64,000 nucleotides of DNA from Ornithinicoccus halotolerans (lineage in GTDB: Bacteria; Actinomycetota; Actinomycetes; Actinomycetales; Dermatophilaceae): positions 1 to 64,000 of the forward strand of contig NZ_WIQI01000004.1 of NCBI RefSeq assembly GCF_009602535.1, given 5' to 3'. Under the pieces are notes generated by a model. That model searched no databases. It had not been told where the DNA came from and saw only the letters and a program-made list of their open reading frames with translations. Of this stretch, positions 1 to 12,125 are shown one piece after another. A program made the position numbers and the translations under genes. The first letter of the stretch is position 1, and each line of letters starts with the position of its first letter.

Positions 1-3000
1 GCCGCTTCGGCACCCAGATCCGCCCGTCGTTGCGCAGCGACTCGCTCATCAGGGTGAGCTTGGACTGGAGCTCGCCCTCGACCGGCTCCGCCGGGGCCAT
101 GGTGACGGCGGCGTGGTCGGCCAGGTGCAGCGACACCCACCCGTCGTCGCCGGGGATCGGCCCGTGCCCCTGCCAGAGCACCTCCCCGGCGGCCATCAGC
201 TCATCCAGCATCCCGGGGGCGTAGTCGGGCACCCGCGCCGGCAGCACGAGCGACTCCAGCGCACTGGCGGGGACCCTCGCGCCGGCCAGCTGCTCGACGG
301 CGCGCAGCACGCCGTCGGGCCCCGGTAGCCGACGCAGCGACTGCCACTCGGGCAGGAACGCCGCGTAGTCGACCTGCTCGACCGGTTCCACCTCCTGGCG
401 GAGCGCGGCCAGCGAGCGCCGGCGCAGCAGCCGGAGCACGTCCGGGTCGCACAGGTCAGGACCCAGCGCCCGGCCGTGGCTGCCGGTGCTGATGCCGTCT
501 GCCTCGCCGTCGGGGTGGCCGTCCCCGGCCACGGCCCCGTCGGGACGGAGCCGCCCCGCCACCAGCCGCCCGTCGGCCACCAGCCGGCGGGCCACGTCGT
601 GCACGACCGCAGCGCCCACGCCCAGCCGGGCTGCCAGGTCCGCGGGACGGAACGGCCCGTGGGTGCGGGCCCAGCGCACCACCAGGTCACCGAGCGGGTC
701 CGGGACCGGCTCCAGGAACGTCGCCGGCACGCCCACCGGCAGGGCGGTGCCCAGGCCGTCCCGCAGCCGGGCGGCGTCCTGCACGTCGGCCCACCGGTCC
801 TGCCCGGCGATCCGGACGGCGATCAGCTGCCGCTGCTCGGCCAGCGCCGCGAGCCAGCCGGGCACCTTCTCCCTGGCGGCCGGCTCGGCGCGCGCCAGCA
901 CCTCCTCCTGCGTCAGCGGACCGAGCCGGCGCAGCAGGTCGAGCACGTCCTCGGCGGCCCGGGCGGCCCGGTCCGGGTCCAGCCGCTGCAGCTCGGCCTC
1001 GGTGCGGGCCACCACCTCCGGGTCGAGCAGGTCGGCCAGCGAGGCGCCCTCGCCGCGGCCGAGCAGCTCGGCCAGCAGCGCCGGGTCCAGCGACAGCGCG
1101 GCGGCCCGCCGCTCGGCCAGCGGGGAGTCGCCCTCGTAGAGGTACTGCGCGACGTAGCCCAGCAGCAGCGACCGGGCGAACGGCGAGGCGGTCGGGGTCT
1201 CGACGGTCACCACCCGCACCGACCGGTCGGCCACCCGCCGCATCAGCGTGGTGAGCCCGCCGACGTCGTAGACGTCCTGCACCACCTCCCGGACCGCCTC
1301 CAGCACGATGGGGAAGGTGGGGTAGCGCGCCGCTACCTCCAGCAGCTGGGCCGAGCGCTGCCGCTGCTGCCACAGCGGCTGCCGCCGGTCCGGCCGGCGG
1401 CGGGGCAGCAGCAGCGCGCGGGCCGCGCACTCGCGGAACCGGGAGGCGAACAGCGCCGACCCGCCGATCTCGGCGGTGACCAGGTCGTGGACCTCCTCGG
1501 GGTCCAGCACCAGCAGGTCGGCCAGCTCGCGGTCCAGCGCCCGGCCCTCCTCCTCACCGTGGTCGGGCAGCCGCAGCACGATCCCGTCGTCGGCGGCCAT
1601 GGCCTGCACGTCCGCCCCGAGCCGCTCCCGCAGCCGGGCCCCGATGCACAGCGCCCACGGGGCGTGCACCGGCGTGCCGTAGGGGCTGTGCACCACCACG
1701 CGCCAGTCGCCGATCTCGTCGCGGAACCGTTCCACCACGAGGGTGTCGTCGCCCGGGAGGTGCCCCGTCGCCTCCCGCTGCTCCGCCAGGTGGGCGAGCA
1801 GGTTGTCGGCCGCCCACTCGTCCAGCCCCCGCTCCCGGAGCCGCTCGCGTGCGGTCGCCTCGCCCGCCGCGGCCGTCTCCCGCACGAACGCCCCGACCGC
1901 CTCGCCGAGCTCGGCCGGCCGGCCCAGCGTGTCGCCCTTCCAGAACGGCAGCCGGCCCACCTGGCCCGGTGCGGGGGTGACCAGCACCTGGTCGTGGGTG
2001 ATGTCCTCGATGCGCCACGAGGAGGTCCCCAGCGTGAACACGTCACCGACCCGGGACTCGTAGACCATCTCCTCGTCCAGCTCGCCCACCCGGCGCCCCG
2101 GCCCGTCGCCGGTGGCCAGCATCACGGCGAACAGCCCGCGGTCCGGGATGGTCCCGCCGCTGGTCACCGCGAGCAGCTGCGCGCCCCGCCGCGCGCTGAG
2201 CGTGTCGGCGACCCGGTCCCACACCACCCGGGGACGCAGGTCGGCCAGCTCCTCGCCGGGGTAGCGGCCGGAGAGCATGTCCAGCACCGAGTCCAGCAGC
2301 GAGCGGCCCAGGCTCGCGAACGGCGCGCTGCGCTGCAGCAGCGTGAGCAGGTCCGGCACCGGCCAGTCGTCGACGGCGACCATGGCCACCACCTGCTGGG
2401 CCAGCACGTCCAGCGGGTTGGCCGGCACGTGCAGCGCCTCGATGAGGCCCCGCCGCATCCGGTCGACCACCACGGCGGTCTGCACGAGGTCCCCCCGGTG
2501 CTTGGGCAGGAACACCCCGCGGGACACCGCCCCGACCTGGTGCCCGGCCCGCCCGACCCGCTGCAGCCCGCTGGCGACGCTGGGCGGCGACTCGACCTGC
2601 ACCACCTGGTCGACGGCGCCCATGTCGATGCCGAGCTCCAGCGAGCTGGTCGCCACCACCGCAGGCAGCCGGCCGGACTTGAGGGCGTCCTCGATCTCGG
2701 CGCGGTGCTCCTTGCTCACCGACCCGTGGTGCGCCCGTGCCAGCACCGGCGGGGACCCGCCGCCGGAGCCGGCCTGCCCCATCAGCTGTGCTGGCGGGCG
2801 GCGGGGTGCGACGGCCGGCTCGGTGCCCGCCGCTCCCTCGTCGCCGGCAGCCGCCTCCTCGGCGAGCTCGTTGAGCCGGGAGGTGAGCCGCTCGGCCAGC
2901 CGCCGGGAGTTCGCGAACACCAGCGTGGAGCGGTGCGCGGCGACCAGCTCGGCGACCCGCCGCTCCACGTGCGGCCACACCGAGGCCCGCTCGGTGGGGT

Positions 3001-3901
3001 CCTCCGGCGGCTGCCAGCGGCTCCCGTCGTCCGTCTCCAGGTCGGGCAGCACCGGGCCGGTGCCCGCTGCCGCGACGCCGTCCTCCTCGTCCTGACCCGC
3101 CAGGCCCGCCATATCCTCAGGGGCGGGCTCGTGCCGGTCCGCCGTCGTGCCCACCAGCCCGGGGTCGGTCATGTCGGCGACGGGGACGTGCACCTGCAGG
3201 TCCCACTCCTTGACGGCCGCGGGCTGCACGGTGCGCACCGGCCGTCCGCCGGCCAGGAACCGGGCGACCTCCTCGACGGGTCGCACGGTCGCCGACAGGC
3301 CGATCCGCTGTGCCGGCCGGTCCAGCAGCGCGTCCAGCCGCTCCAGGCTCACCGCCAGGTGCGCGCCGCGCTTGGTGCCGGCCACCGCGTGGACCTCGTC
3401 GACGATCACCGTCTCGACCCCGGCCAGGGCCGAGCGCGCCTGCGAGGTCAGCAGCAGGAAGAGCGACTCAGGGGTGGTGATGAGCACGTCGGCCCCGTGC
3501 CGGGCGAAGGCACGGCGCTCCTCGGCCGGGGTGTCCCCGGAGCGCACCGCGACCGAGACCTCGGGCACGTGCTGGCCCAGCCTCCGGGCGGCGTGCCGGA
3601 TGCCCACCAGCGGGGAGCGCAGGTTGCGCTCGACGTCGACGGCGAGGGCCTTGAGGGGGGACACGTAGAGCACGCGGCACCGCGGCCGCTCACCGTCCCG
3701 GGGGAGCGGGTCCGCGGCCAGCCGGTCCAGCGACCACAGGAACGCCGAGAGCGTCTTGCCGGAGCCGGTCGGCGCGACGACCAGGGTGTGCTCGCCGGCG
3801 CTGATGGCCTCCCAGGCGCCGGTCTGCGCCGGGGTCGGCTCCGGGAAGGAGGACCGGAACCACGCCCGCGTGGGCTCGCTGAACCGGTCGAGGACGCTCA
3901 C
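1..3901 (-). CDS. lhr: Lhr-type ATP-dependent DNA helicase (C-terminus off window)
   Basis: Large superfamily 2 helicase of the Lhr family, expected to unwind DNA or RNA-DNA duplexes during repair. From the GTG at 3901 the protein shows Walker A APTGSGKT (residues 43-50), a DEVH Walker B box, LSAT (motif III) and QRVGRAGH (motif VI), followed by the long winged-helix Lhr core and C-terminal extension. At least 1300 residues are visible and the gene runs off the left edge; full-length actinobacterial Lhr is about 1500. An insert rich in Ala, Gly and Glu lies between the two RecA-like domains. The start has no clear ribosome site but has a -10-like box 6 nt upstream, so the mRNA may be leaderless. 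Family assignment is secure; exact substrate is not visible. Confidence 0.93.
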   Translation of the reverse strand, partial: MSVLDRFSEPTRAWFRSSFPEPTPAQTGAWEAISAGEHTLVVAPTGSGKTLSAFLWSLDRLAADPLPRDGERPRCRVLYVSPLKALAVDVERNLRSPLVGIRHAARRLGQHVPEVSVAVRSGDTPAEERRAFARHGADVLITTPESLFLLLTSQARSALAGVETVIVDEVHAVAGTKRGAHLAVSLERLDALLDRPAQRIGLSATVRPVEEVARFLAGGRPVRTVQPAAVKEWDLQVHVPVADMTDPGLVGTTADRHEPAPEDMAGLAGQDEEDGVAAAGTGPVLPDLETDDGSRWQPPEDPTERASVWPHVERRVAELVAAHRSTLVFANSRRLAERLTSRLNELAEEAAAGDEGAAGTEPAVAPRRPPAQLMGQAGSGGGSPPVLARAHHGSVSKEHRAEIEDALKSGRLPAVVATSSLELGIDMGAVDQVVQVESPPSVASGLQRVGRAGHQVGAVSRGVFLPKHRGDLVQTAVVVDRMRRGLIEALHVPANPLDVLAQQVVAMVAVDDWPVPDLLTLLQRSAPFASLGRSLLDSVLDMLSGRYPGEELADLRPRVVWDRVADTLSARRGAQLLAVTSGGTIPDRGLFAVMLATGDGPGRRVGELDEEMVYESRVGDVFTLGTSSWRIEDITHDQVLVTPAPGQVGRLPFWKGDTLGRPAELGEAVGAFVRETAAAGEATARERLRERGLDEWAADNLLAHLAEQREATGHLPGDDTLVVERFRDEIGDWRVVVHSPYGTPVHAPWALCIGARLRERLGADVQAMAADDGIVLRLPDHGEEEGRALDRELADLLVLDPEEVHDLVTAEIGGSALFASRFRECAARALLLPRRRPDRRQPLWQQRQRSAQLLEVAARYPTFPIVLEAVREVVQDVYDVGGLTTLMRRVADRSVRVVTVETPTASPFARSLLLGYVAQYLYEGDSPLAERRAAALSLDPALLAELLGRGEGASLADLLDPEVVARTEAELQRLDPDRAARAAEDVLDLLRRLGPLTQEEVLARAEPAAREKVPGWLAALAEQRQLIAVRIAGQDRWADVQDAARLRDGLGTALPVGVPATFLEPVPDPLGDLVVRWARTHGPFRPADLAARLGVGAAVVHDVARRLVADGRLVAGRLRPDGAVAGDGHPDGEADGISTGSHGRALGPDLCDPDVLRLLRRRSLAALRQEVEPVEQVDYAAFLPEWQSLRRLPGPDGVLRAVEQLAGARVPASALESLVLPARVPDYAPGMLDELMAAGEVLWQGHGPIPGDDGWVSLHLADHAAVTMAPAEPVEGELQSKLTLMSESLRNDGRIWVPKR

Positions 3902-3907
3902 CCGGCC

Positions 3908-3913
3908 AGCCTG
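3908..3913 (-). promoter_or_regulatory. -10-like box of lhr (leaderless type)
   Basis: Reads CAGGCT on the minus strand and ends 6 nt before the GTG at 3901, with no ribosome site between. Confidence 0.4.
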
Positions 3914-3979
3914 CCACGCCCTGCTGACAACCGGCCCCCCGCGAGCGGGCGAGGCAGCGGTAGCGGCGGGCGCGGGCCG

Positions 3980-4183
3980 CTACTGGGTGTGCGGGTCGCG
4001 CTGCGGCACCAGCCGCGGCCGGTCCGGGGAGACCACGCGGTTGCCGTGGGCGCCGGTCACCGGCGGCGGGGTGGGCCGCGGCATGTCGCGCAGCTCGTGG
4101 TGCCGGGTGCGGTGCGGCGGCGCCCAGATCTTCAGGGCGACCAGGATCTTCTGCCACCAGGCGAGCTTGCGGTCGCTGCTCAC
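3980..4183 (-). CDS. small hypothetical protein, 67 aa
   Basis: A short basic protein that I do not recognise. It starts with MSSDRKLAWWQKILVALKIW, a stretch able to form an amphipathic or membrane-touching helix, and continues with a Pro/Arg/His-rich tail. The GTG start at 4183 has a good ribosome site (GAGGAAG) 6 nt upstream, which is the main reason to believe it is real. It lies between divergently placed lhr and the AEC permease, about 80 bases upstream of the lhr start. No function can be inferred. Confidence 0.6.
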   Translation of the reverse strand: MSSDRKLAWWQKILVALKIWAPPHRTRHHELRDMPRPTPPPVTGAHGNRVVSPDRPRLVPQRDPHTQ

Positions 4184-4276
4184 GGGTGCTTCCTCCCTCG
4201 CTCGTGTCCCCGGGCCGGGGCCGCGGCACGGGGGGTGCTGTCATTGTGTCACTGGCGCGAGGACATACTGCCTCAG

Positions 4277-5194
4277 GTGCTGGCCGTCCTGCAGGGGTTC
4301 GGGCTGATCGCGTTCGTCGTCGCGGTCGGCTGGCTGCTGGCGCACACCGGCCTGCTGCGCGAGGGCGAGGAGCGCGTGCTGGCCACCGTCACCTTCTGGG
4401 CGGGCGCGCCGGCGCTGCTGTTCCTGCTGGTGGCCCGCTCGGACGTGCACGTGGTGTTCTCTGGCTACCTGGCCGCCACGCTCGCCGGCGCCCTCGTCAG
4501 CGGGGCGGTGGTGGTCGCGGTCTTCCGGCTGCTGCTGCGGCGCAGCGCCACCCACGCCCTCGTCAGCGGCATGTCCGCCTCCTACGTCAACGCCGGCAAT
4601 CTCGGGCTGCCCATCGCGGTCTACGTGCTGGGCGACGGCTCGCTGGCCGCGCCCATCGTGCTGCTGCAGCTGCTGCTGCTGCAGCCGGCCTGGCTGGCGG
4701 CCCTCGACGCGGTCGGGGGCGACCGGACCTCGCTCAGGCGGCTGGCCACGCAGCCGCTGCGCAACCCGCTCACCGTGGCGTCGCTGCTGGGGCTCGGCGC
4801 GGCCCTCACCGGGCTGGTGCTGCCGACGGCGGTCGTCGACCCGCTGGAGCTGCTGGGCGGGCTGGCGATCCCGGCCATGCTGCTGGCGTTCGGCGCCTCG
4901 CTGCGCGGCGCGCCGCTGCCGGGCTCCGGGGGCGGCTGGCCGGAGCTGGCCGCCGTGCTCGGCGCCAAGCTGGTGCTGATGCCCGTGGTGACCGGCCTCA
5001 CCGCGCTCGCCCTCGGCCTCGACCGCAGCCTGGTCGCCGCCGCGACCGTGCTCGCCGCCCTCCCGACCGCGCAGAACGTGTTCATCCTGGCCGTCACCTA
5101 CGGGCGCGGGGTGCGGGTCGCGCGGGAGGCGGTCTTCGTCACCACGGTGTGCGCCCTGCCGGCGATGCTGGTGACGGTCGGAGTGCTGGGCTGA
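4277..5194 (+). CDS. AEC-family (auxin efflux carrier-like) permease
   Basis: Integral membrane permease of the AEC family, bacterial members of which move small carboxylates or amino-acid-like solutes. About ten hydrophobic segments are visible, in two halves separated by a short polar stretch near residues 140-155. The conserved NAGNLGLPIAVYVLG block (about residues 105-119) is typical of the family. I start at GTG 4277 because the protein then opens with the first membrane helix, as relatives do; GTG 4235 and TTG 4244 are in-frame alternatives adding a few residues. The length of 305 residues is normal. Substrate unknown. Confidence 0.85.
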   Translation: MLAVLQGFGLIAFVVAVGWLLAHTGLLREGEERVLATVTFWAGAPALLFLLVARSDVHVVFSGYLAATLAGALVSGAVVVAVFRLLLRRSATHALVSGMSASYVNAGNLGLPIAVYVLGDGSLAAPIVLLQLLLLQPAWLAALDAVGGDRTSLRRLATQPLRNPLTVASLLGLGAALTGLVLPTAVVDPLELLGGLAIPAMLLAFGASLRGAPLPGSGGGWPELAAVLGAKLVLMPVVTGLTALALGLDRSLVAAATVLAALPTAQNVFILAVTYGRGVRVAREAVFVTTVCALPAMLVTVGVLG

Positions 5195-5206
5195 GGGCCG
5201 CTGACG

Positions 5207-5212
5207 TACCGT
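5207..5212 (+). promoter_or_regulatory. -10-like box before DUF3046 gene
   Basis: TACCGT, followed by 6 nt and then the ATG at 5219, with no ribosome site. Fits a leaderless promoter. Confidence 0.45.
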
Positions 5213-5218
5213 CGAGGC

Positions 5219-5440
5219 ATGCGCCTCAGCGAGTTCGCCGCCCTGCTGGAGCAGGAGTTCGGCCGCGCCTACGGCCGTCGGCTGGCGGCCAGCCACGCCA
5301 TCCACGCCCTCGGCGACCGCACCGCCGACCAGGCGGTCGAGGACGGGCTGCCCGTCCGCCGGGTGTGGGAGGCGCTCTGCGACGACCTGGACGTCCCGCC
5401 GGAGCGCCGCTACCTGGACGAGCGGCGCCGCCGCGCCTGA
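5219..5440 (+). CDS. DUF3046 family protein, 73 aa
   Basis: Small actinobacteria-specific protein of the DUF3046 family: it opens MRLSEFAALLEQEFGRAYG and carries the characteristic AVEDGLPVRRVWEALCDDLDV block (residues about 40-60), then a basic tail. In mycobacteria the homologue lies beside recA-recX, and here too it is in the recA neighbourhood, about 7 kb away. Function unknown. The start is the ATG 6 nt after a -10-like TACCGT. Confidence 0.85.
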   Translation: MRLSEFAALLEQEFGRAYGRRLAASHAIHALGDRTADQAVEDGLPVRRVWEALCDDLDVPPERRYLDERRRRA

Positions 5441-5482
5441 GCCCGCCGTCGGCAGGCGCAGCCCCGGCGGCGCCGTGACGTC

Positions 5483-7941
<2,459 letters not shown>

Positions 7942-8025
7942 TCGCCACAGTCTACGGGGGTGGGGGGCCCCGCGGGGGGTCCCGGGGTCGGGACAAAACC
8001 GGTGGGGGGTGTCACCGGGGCCGTC

Positions 8026-8031
8026 TATTGT
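8026..8031 (+). promoter_or_regulatory. -10-like box before ABC exporter operon
   Basis: TATTGT followed by 7 nt and GTG 8039; supports GTG 8039 as a leaderless start over ATG 8060. Confidence 0.4.
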
Positions 8032-8038
8032 TCCTGGC

Positions 8039-8974
8039 GTGGACGGCAGCGGGGACCCGATGATCGAGGCCAGCGGCCTGGTCAAGCGCTTCGGCGACCT
8101 CGTCGCGGTGGACGGGATCGACGTGTCGGTGCAGCGGGGCGAGGCGTTCGGGTTCCTGGGGCCCAACGGCGCCGGGAAGTCCTCCACGATGCGCATGGTC
8201 GGGGCGGTCTCTCCGCCCAGCGCCGGGGTGCTGCGGCTGTTCGGGATGGACCCCGCCACCCACGGCCCGCAGATCCGGGCCCGGATGGGCGTGGTGCCGC
8301 AGCGGGACACCCTCGACGAGGAGCTGACGGTCAGCGAGAACATCCGCATCTACGGCCGCTACTTCGGCCTCTCCCGGGCCGAGACCCGGCGCCGGGCGAC
8401 CGAGCTGCTGCAGTTCGCGCAGCTGACCGAGCGGGCGGACGCGAAGGTGGAGCCGCTCTCCGGTGGGATGAAGCGCCGGCTGACGATCGCCCGCTCGCTG
8501 GTCAACGACCCCGAACTGCTGCTGCTGGACGAGCCGACCACCGGGCTGGACCCGCAGGCGCGGCACGTGCTGTGGGACCGGCTGTTCCGGCTCAAGCGGC
8601 GCGGGGTCACGCTGGTGCTCACCACGCACTACATGGACGAGGCCGAGCAGCTGTGCGACCGACTCGTGGTCATGGACGGCGGCCGGATCGTCGCGGAGGG
8701 CTCGCCCCGGTCCCTCATCGAGTGCTACTCGACCCGCGAGGTGCTCGAGCTCCGGTTCGCCGAGGAGGACCTGACCGGGCACGCCCGCGCCGTCGAGGGG
8801 ATCGGGGAGCGGACCGAGGTGCTTCCCGACCGGCTGCTGGTCTACGTCGCCGACGGTGACGCCGCCTCCTCGGAGGTGCACCGCCGCGGGGTGCAGCCGC
8901 TGTCGTCGCTGGTGCGCCGCTCGACGCTGGAGGACGTCTTCCTGCACCTGACCGGACGGACGCTGGTGGACTGA
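8039..8974 (+). CDS. ABC-2 type exporter, ATP-binding subunit
   Basis: ATPase subunit of a DrrA/NodI-like exporter. Visible are Walker [10 protein letters not shown], the signature LSGGMKRRL, Walker [14 protein letters not shown] and the H-loop [11 protein letters not shown]. The C-terminal 80 residues form the extra domain typical of DrrA-like ATPases. GTG 8039 fits a leaderless start; ATG 8060, with GGGGA upstream, is a good alternative that removes seven residues. The gene overlaps the next by one base (TGATG), starting a three-gene operon. Substrate cannot be read from the sequence; drugs, polysaccharide or lipid are possible. Confidence 0.92.
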   Translation: MDGSGDPMIEASGLVKRFGDLVAVDGIDVSVQRGEAFGFLGPNGAGKSSTMRMVGAVSPPSAGVLRLFGMDPATHGPQIRARMGVVPQRDTLDEELTVSENIRIYGRYFGLSRAETRRRATELLQFAQLTERADAKVEPLSGGMKRRLTIARSLVNDPELLLLDEPTTGLDPQARHVLWDRLFRLKRRGVTLVLTTHYMDEAEQLCDRLVVMDGGRIVAEGSPRSLIECYSTREVLELRFAEEDLTGHARAVEGIGERTEVLPDRLLVYVADGDAASSEVHRRGVQPLSSLVRRSTLEDVFLHLTGRTLVD

Positions 8975-9807
8975 TGAGCACCGCCACCGACCCAGCAGTG
9001 GCGGCCCGGGAGCCGGCCCGCGCGCTGCCGCCGCGGCAGCGGTGGCGGCCGGCGTTCGAGTTCTGGTGGGTGCAGTACCTGCGCACCTGGAAGGGCAGCG
9101 TCATCAGCCGCTTCCTGATGCCGGTCATGTTCCTGGTCTCGATGGGGCTGGTGCTGGGCGACCTGGTGGACGAGCGCGCCGGGGGTGTGGAGGGGCTCCC
9201 GTACCTGCAGTACGTCGTGCCCGGCATCCTCGCCGCGCAGGCGATGTGGGTGGCGATGGGGGAGTCGACCTACTCGGTCTACGGGGCGATCCGCTGGAAC
9301 CGGCAGTACCACGCGATGCTCGCTGCGCCGCTGACCGTGCGCGACGTGCTGCTGGGGCACCTGGCCTACGTCGCGCTGTCCGTCACCTTCGGCACCGTGG
9401 TGTTCGTGGGCGTCGGGGCGCTCTTCGGCTCCTGGTCCTCGCCACTGGTGCTGCTCGCGGTGCCGTTCGTGGTGCTGACCGGCATGGCCTTCAGCGTGCC
9501 GTGTTTCGCCTTCGCGGCGCAGGTGAAGGACAACACCGACCAGGGGTTCGCGCTGCTGTTCCGGTTCGTGATGACCCCGCTGTTCCTGTTCTCGGGGACC
9601 TTCTTCCCGGTCTCGCAGCTGCCGGGGCCGCTGCAGGCGGTCGCCTACGCGACCCCGCTGTGGCACGGCGTGGACGCCTCCCGGATGCTGGCGACCGGTC
9701 GCCCGGACTGGGCCGGGCTGGGGCTGCACGGCCTCTACCTGCTGGTCGTGCTGACCCTGGCGCTGTGGTGGGCCTGGCGCGCCTTCCACCGGAGGCTGGT
9801 CGTATGA
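8974..9807 (+). CDS. ABC-2 type exporter permease 1
   Basis: 277-residue permease with a cytoplasmic N-terminus of about 40 residues, then six membrane helices of the ABC2_membrane fold, including the FSGTFFPVSQLP segment that is conserved in this family near the fifth helix. It overlaps the ATPase gene by one base and its own stop overlaps the next start, so all three subunits should be made in fixed proportion. Together with permease 2 it probably forms a heterodimeric channel. Confidence 0.9.
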   Translation: MSTATDPAVAAREPARALPPRQRWRPAFEFWWVQYLRTWKGSVISRFLMPVMFLVSMGLVLGDLVDERAGGVEGLPYLQYVVPGILAAQAMWVAMGESTYSVYGAIRWNRQYHAMLAAPLTVRDVLLGHLAYVALSVTFGTVVFVGVGALFGSWSSPLVLLAVPFVVLTGMAFSVPCFAFAAQVKDNTDQGFALLFRFVMTPLFLFSGTFFPVSQLPGPLQAVAYATPLWHGVDASRMLATGRPDWAGLGLHGLYLLVVLTLALWWAWRAFHRRLVV

Positions 9808-10697
9808 CGCCGTCGGCCTCCCGCGCCGCGGTACCGGAGCGGTCCGGCCGCCCAGCACCGCCGGGCCGGCCGCCCGGGCGCCGCCCGCCGAGGATGGTCT
9901 CGGCGCTGGCCCGGGCGATGCCGTTCCCGGCCGGTGCCGGCCTGGCGCGGGTGCTGGTCGAGCGCAACGTGATGGCCTACCGGCGGCTCTGGGTGCTGCT
10001 GCTGTCCGGCTTCGTCGAGCCGGTGTTCTACCTGTTCTCGCTGGGCATCGGGCTCGGTGCGCTGGTACGCACGGTCACCACCGACAGCGGCGTGGAGGTG
10101 CCCTACCCGGTCTTCGTCGCGCCCGCGCTGCTGGCGGCCTCGGCGATGAACGGCGCGGTCTTCGACTCCACCTTCAACGTCTTCTTCAAGCTGCGCTACG
10201 CCCGCCTCTACGACTCGGTGCTGGCGACGCCGCTCGGGCCGCGGGACGTCGCGGTCGGCGAGGTCACCTGGGCGCTCATGCGCGGCTCGCTCTACTCCGG
10301 CGCCTTCCTGTTGGTCGCGGCTGTGGCCGGCTTCGTGCGCTCCTGGTGGGCGCTACTGGCGCTGCCGGGGGCGGTGCTCATCGGGTTCGCGTTCGCCTCC
10401 GTGGGCATGTGGGCCACCACCTACATGCGGTCCTGGGTCGACTTCGACTACGTCACGCTGGTGATCCAGCCGCTGTTCCTGTTCTCGGCCACCTTCTACC
10501 CGCTGGCGCAGTACCCGGGGTCGGTCCGCTGGCTCGTGGAGTGGACCCCGCTCTACCACGGCGTGGCGCTGGAGCGGGCGCTGATGCTGGGCGACGTGGG
10601 GCCGGGACTGCTGGTCCACGTCGGCTACCTGCTGGCGATGGGGCTGCTGGGCGTCTGGGGCGCCTCGCGCCGGATCGAGCGGCTGCTGCTGTCCTGA
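9804..10697 (+). CDS. ABC-2 type exporter permease 2
   Basis: 297-residue permease starting at ATG 9804, which overlaps the previous stop as ATGA. The first 40 residues are Pro/Arg-rich and probably cytoplasmic; six membrane helices follow, with the FSATFYPLAQYP segment matching that of permease 1. The two permeases are clearly paralogous, as in NodJ/DrrB pairs, and one ATPase gene serves both. No regulator lies next to the operon. Confidence 0.9.
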   Translation: MTPSASRAAVPERSGRPAPPGRPPGRRPPRMVSALARAMPFPAGAGLARVLVERNVMAYRRLWVLLLSGFVEPVFYLFSLGIGLGALVRTVTTDSGVEVPYPVFVAPALLAASAMNGAVFDSTFNVFFKLRYARLYDSVLATPLGPRDVAVGEVTWALMRGSLYSGAFLLVAAVAGFVRSWWALLALPGAVLIGFAFASVGMWATTYMRSWVDFDYVTLVIQPLFLFSATFYPLAQYPGSVRWLVEWTPLYHGVALERALMLGDVGPGLLVHVGYLLAMGLLGVWGASRRIERLLLS

Positions 10698-10728
10698 GGC
10701 GCCCCGGCCGGGACCGCGCCCGCCGCCG

Positions 10729-10734
10729 TAGGGT
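10729..10734 (+). promoter_or_regulatory. -10-like box before NYN/LOTUS gene
   Basis: TAGGGT, 6 nt, then GTG 10741; no ribosome site. One of the clearest leaderless arrangements in the window. Confidence 0.5.
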
Positions 10735-10740
10735 GGCGCC

Positions 10741-11835
10741 GTGGACGAAGAAGAGCGCATCGCCCTGTTCCTGGACTACGAGAACCTCGCGCTGGGCACG
10801 CGGGACCACCTCGGGGGCATCAGCTTCCAGCTGCGCCCGGTGAGCGACGCCCTCGCCGAGCGCGGCCGGGTCGTGGTGCGCCGCGCCTACGCCGACTGGT
10901 CCTACTTCGACGAGGACCGCCGGATGCTGACCCGCTCGCACGTCGAGCTGATCGAGATGCCGCAGCGGATGGGCTACGCCCGCAAGAACGCCGCCGACAT
11001 CAAGATGGCCGTCGATGCCCTGGAGCTGGCGTTCGTCCGCGACTACATCTCCACCTTCGTGGTCGCCACCGGGGACAGCGACTTCACCCCGCTGGTGCAC
11101 AAGCTGCGCGAGCTCAACAAGCGCGTCATCGGCGTCGGCGTGCGGCACTCGACCTCCAAGCTGCTGCCACCGGCCTGCGACGAGTTCCTCTACTACGACG
11201 ACCTGGAGGGCGTGGAGCCGGCGGGGGAGAGCGGGGAGGGCCACCGGGAGCCCAAGACCGCCCCGCGCTCGCGGGGCCAGGGTAGCCGCGTGGCGCCGCC
11301 CTCGGAGCCGGCCGCGGAGACCGTCGCCGAGGAGGAGCGGCCCGCCGTCTCCGACGTCGACGACGTGGCGGTGCTGGTGGCACAGACGGTCTCCGGGCTG
11401 CAGCGCACCGGTGGCGGGCAGGTGAGCGCTTCGGAGCTCAAGCGGACCCTGCTGCGCAAGGACCCGACCTTCAGCGAGGCCGCCCACGGCTTCCGCGCCT
11501 TCGGTGAGCTGCTGTCCCACCTGGAGCAGCGCGGCGTGGTCGAGCTCAGCGAGGGACCGGCCAAGGGGGACCCGGTGGTGACGCTGGCCGAGCTCGGGGA
11601 CCGCGAGGACGCCTTCGCGCTGCTGCGCCAGGTCGTGGCCGCGGAGTCCGACGGCAAGGGGACCGGGCTGTCCGGCCTGAAGGACCGGCTGCGCCGGGAA
11701 CGGCCGCAGTTCAGCGAGAAGGCGCTCGGCTACCGCTCGTTCCTGCAGTTCTGCAAGGGCGCCGCCGCCGCCGGAGTCGTGGGCCTGGCGTGGGACGACG
11801 ACGCCGGTGACTACCTGCTCACCGTCCCTGACTGA
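10741..11835 (+). CDS. NYN-domain protein with two OST-HTH/LOTUS domains
   Basis: Predicted RNA-acting protein. The N-terminal 150 residues are a NYN (PIN-like, LabA/DUF88) domain with the acidic residues LFLDYENLALG near the start and TGDSDFTPLVHKLRE further on, which form the presumed metal-binding nuclease site. After a charged, disordered linker (about residues 160-205) come two OST-HTH/LOTUS modules (about 210-285 and 288-364), each with the phrase FSE(A/K)A.G(F/Y)R.F. This architecture is widespread but poorly studied in bacteria. A perfect hairpin follows the gene. Its place directly before recA is suggestive only. The start is GTG after a -10-like box. Confidence 0.85.
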   Translation: MDEEERIALFLDYENLALGTRDHLGGISFQLRPVSDALAERGRVVVRRAYADWSYFDEDRRMLTRSHVELIEMPQRMGYARKNAADIKMAVDALELAFVRDYISTFVVATGDSDFTPLVHKLRELNKRVIGVGVRHSTSKLLPPACDEFLYYDDLEGVEPAGESGEGHREPKTAPRSRGQGSRVAPPSEPAAETVAEEERPAVSDVDDVAVLVAQTVSGLQRTGGGQVSASELKRTLLRKDPTFSEAAHGFRAFGELLSHLEQRGVVELSEGPAKGDPVVTLAELGDREDAFALLRQVVAAESDGKGTGLSGLKDRLRRERPQFSEKALGYRSFLQFCKGAAAAGVVGLAWDDDAGDYLLTVPD

Positions 11836-11884
11836 CCGAGTCCGCTGCCTGCCCGGCCACCGGCTGGCCGGTCCGTCGCCTCCC

Positions 11885-11913
11885 GGCCGCGACACGCCCC
11901 GCGTGTCGCGGCC
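11885..11913 (+). terminator. hairpin terminator after NYN/LOTUS gene
   Basis: Perfect 12-bp inverted repeat GGCCGCGACACG with a 5-nt loop, 50 nt after the stop codon and without a T tract, as is common in actinobacteria. It separates the upstream gene from the recA promoter. Confidence 0.6.
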
Positions 11914-12008
11914 ACCCTCACCCTGCTCGTACAGAGTTACGACTAGCCTGAAGGGCAGGTGCCCGGGCGCCACCGTCGTCCACAGGCCATCGGCCGGGAC
12001 GGGTGCGG

Positions 12009-12030
12009 TGTCGGTGCGGGGACCTAGCGT
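12009..12030 (+). promoter_or_regulatory. RecA-NDp-type (PafBC-like) DNA-damage promoter of recA
   Basis: TGTCGGTG, 8 nt, then TAGCGT. This matches the LexA-independent RecA-NDp promoter of mycobacteria (TTGTCRGTG, 8 nt, TANNNT), which is activated by PafBC. It lies 96 nt before the recA ATG. I saw no LexA box of the CGAAC-N4-GTTCG type in the 290-base region. Match is by eye. Confidence 0.65.
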
Positions 12031-12125
12031 CTGACAGGACACGGATGAGACGTCGACCCCCAGGGTCGGGCGGCCGCGGTCGGTCGAAGGTAGGCGCGCT
12101 CGCCCACGATGTGAAGGAGCAGGAG

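Noticed and set aside
476-5194. A 1572-codon open frame on the plus strand
   Set aside because: Its first 1270 codons are the antisense shadow of lhr; only the last 306 codons, the AEC permease, are real.
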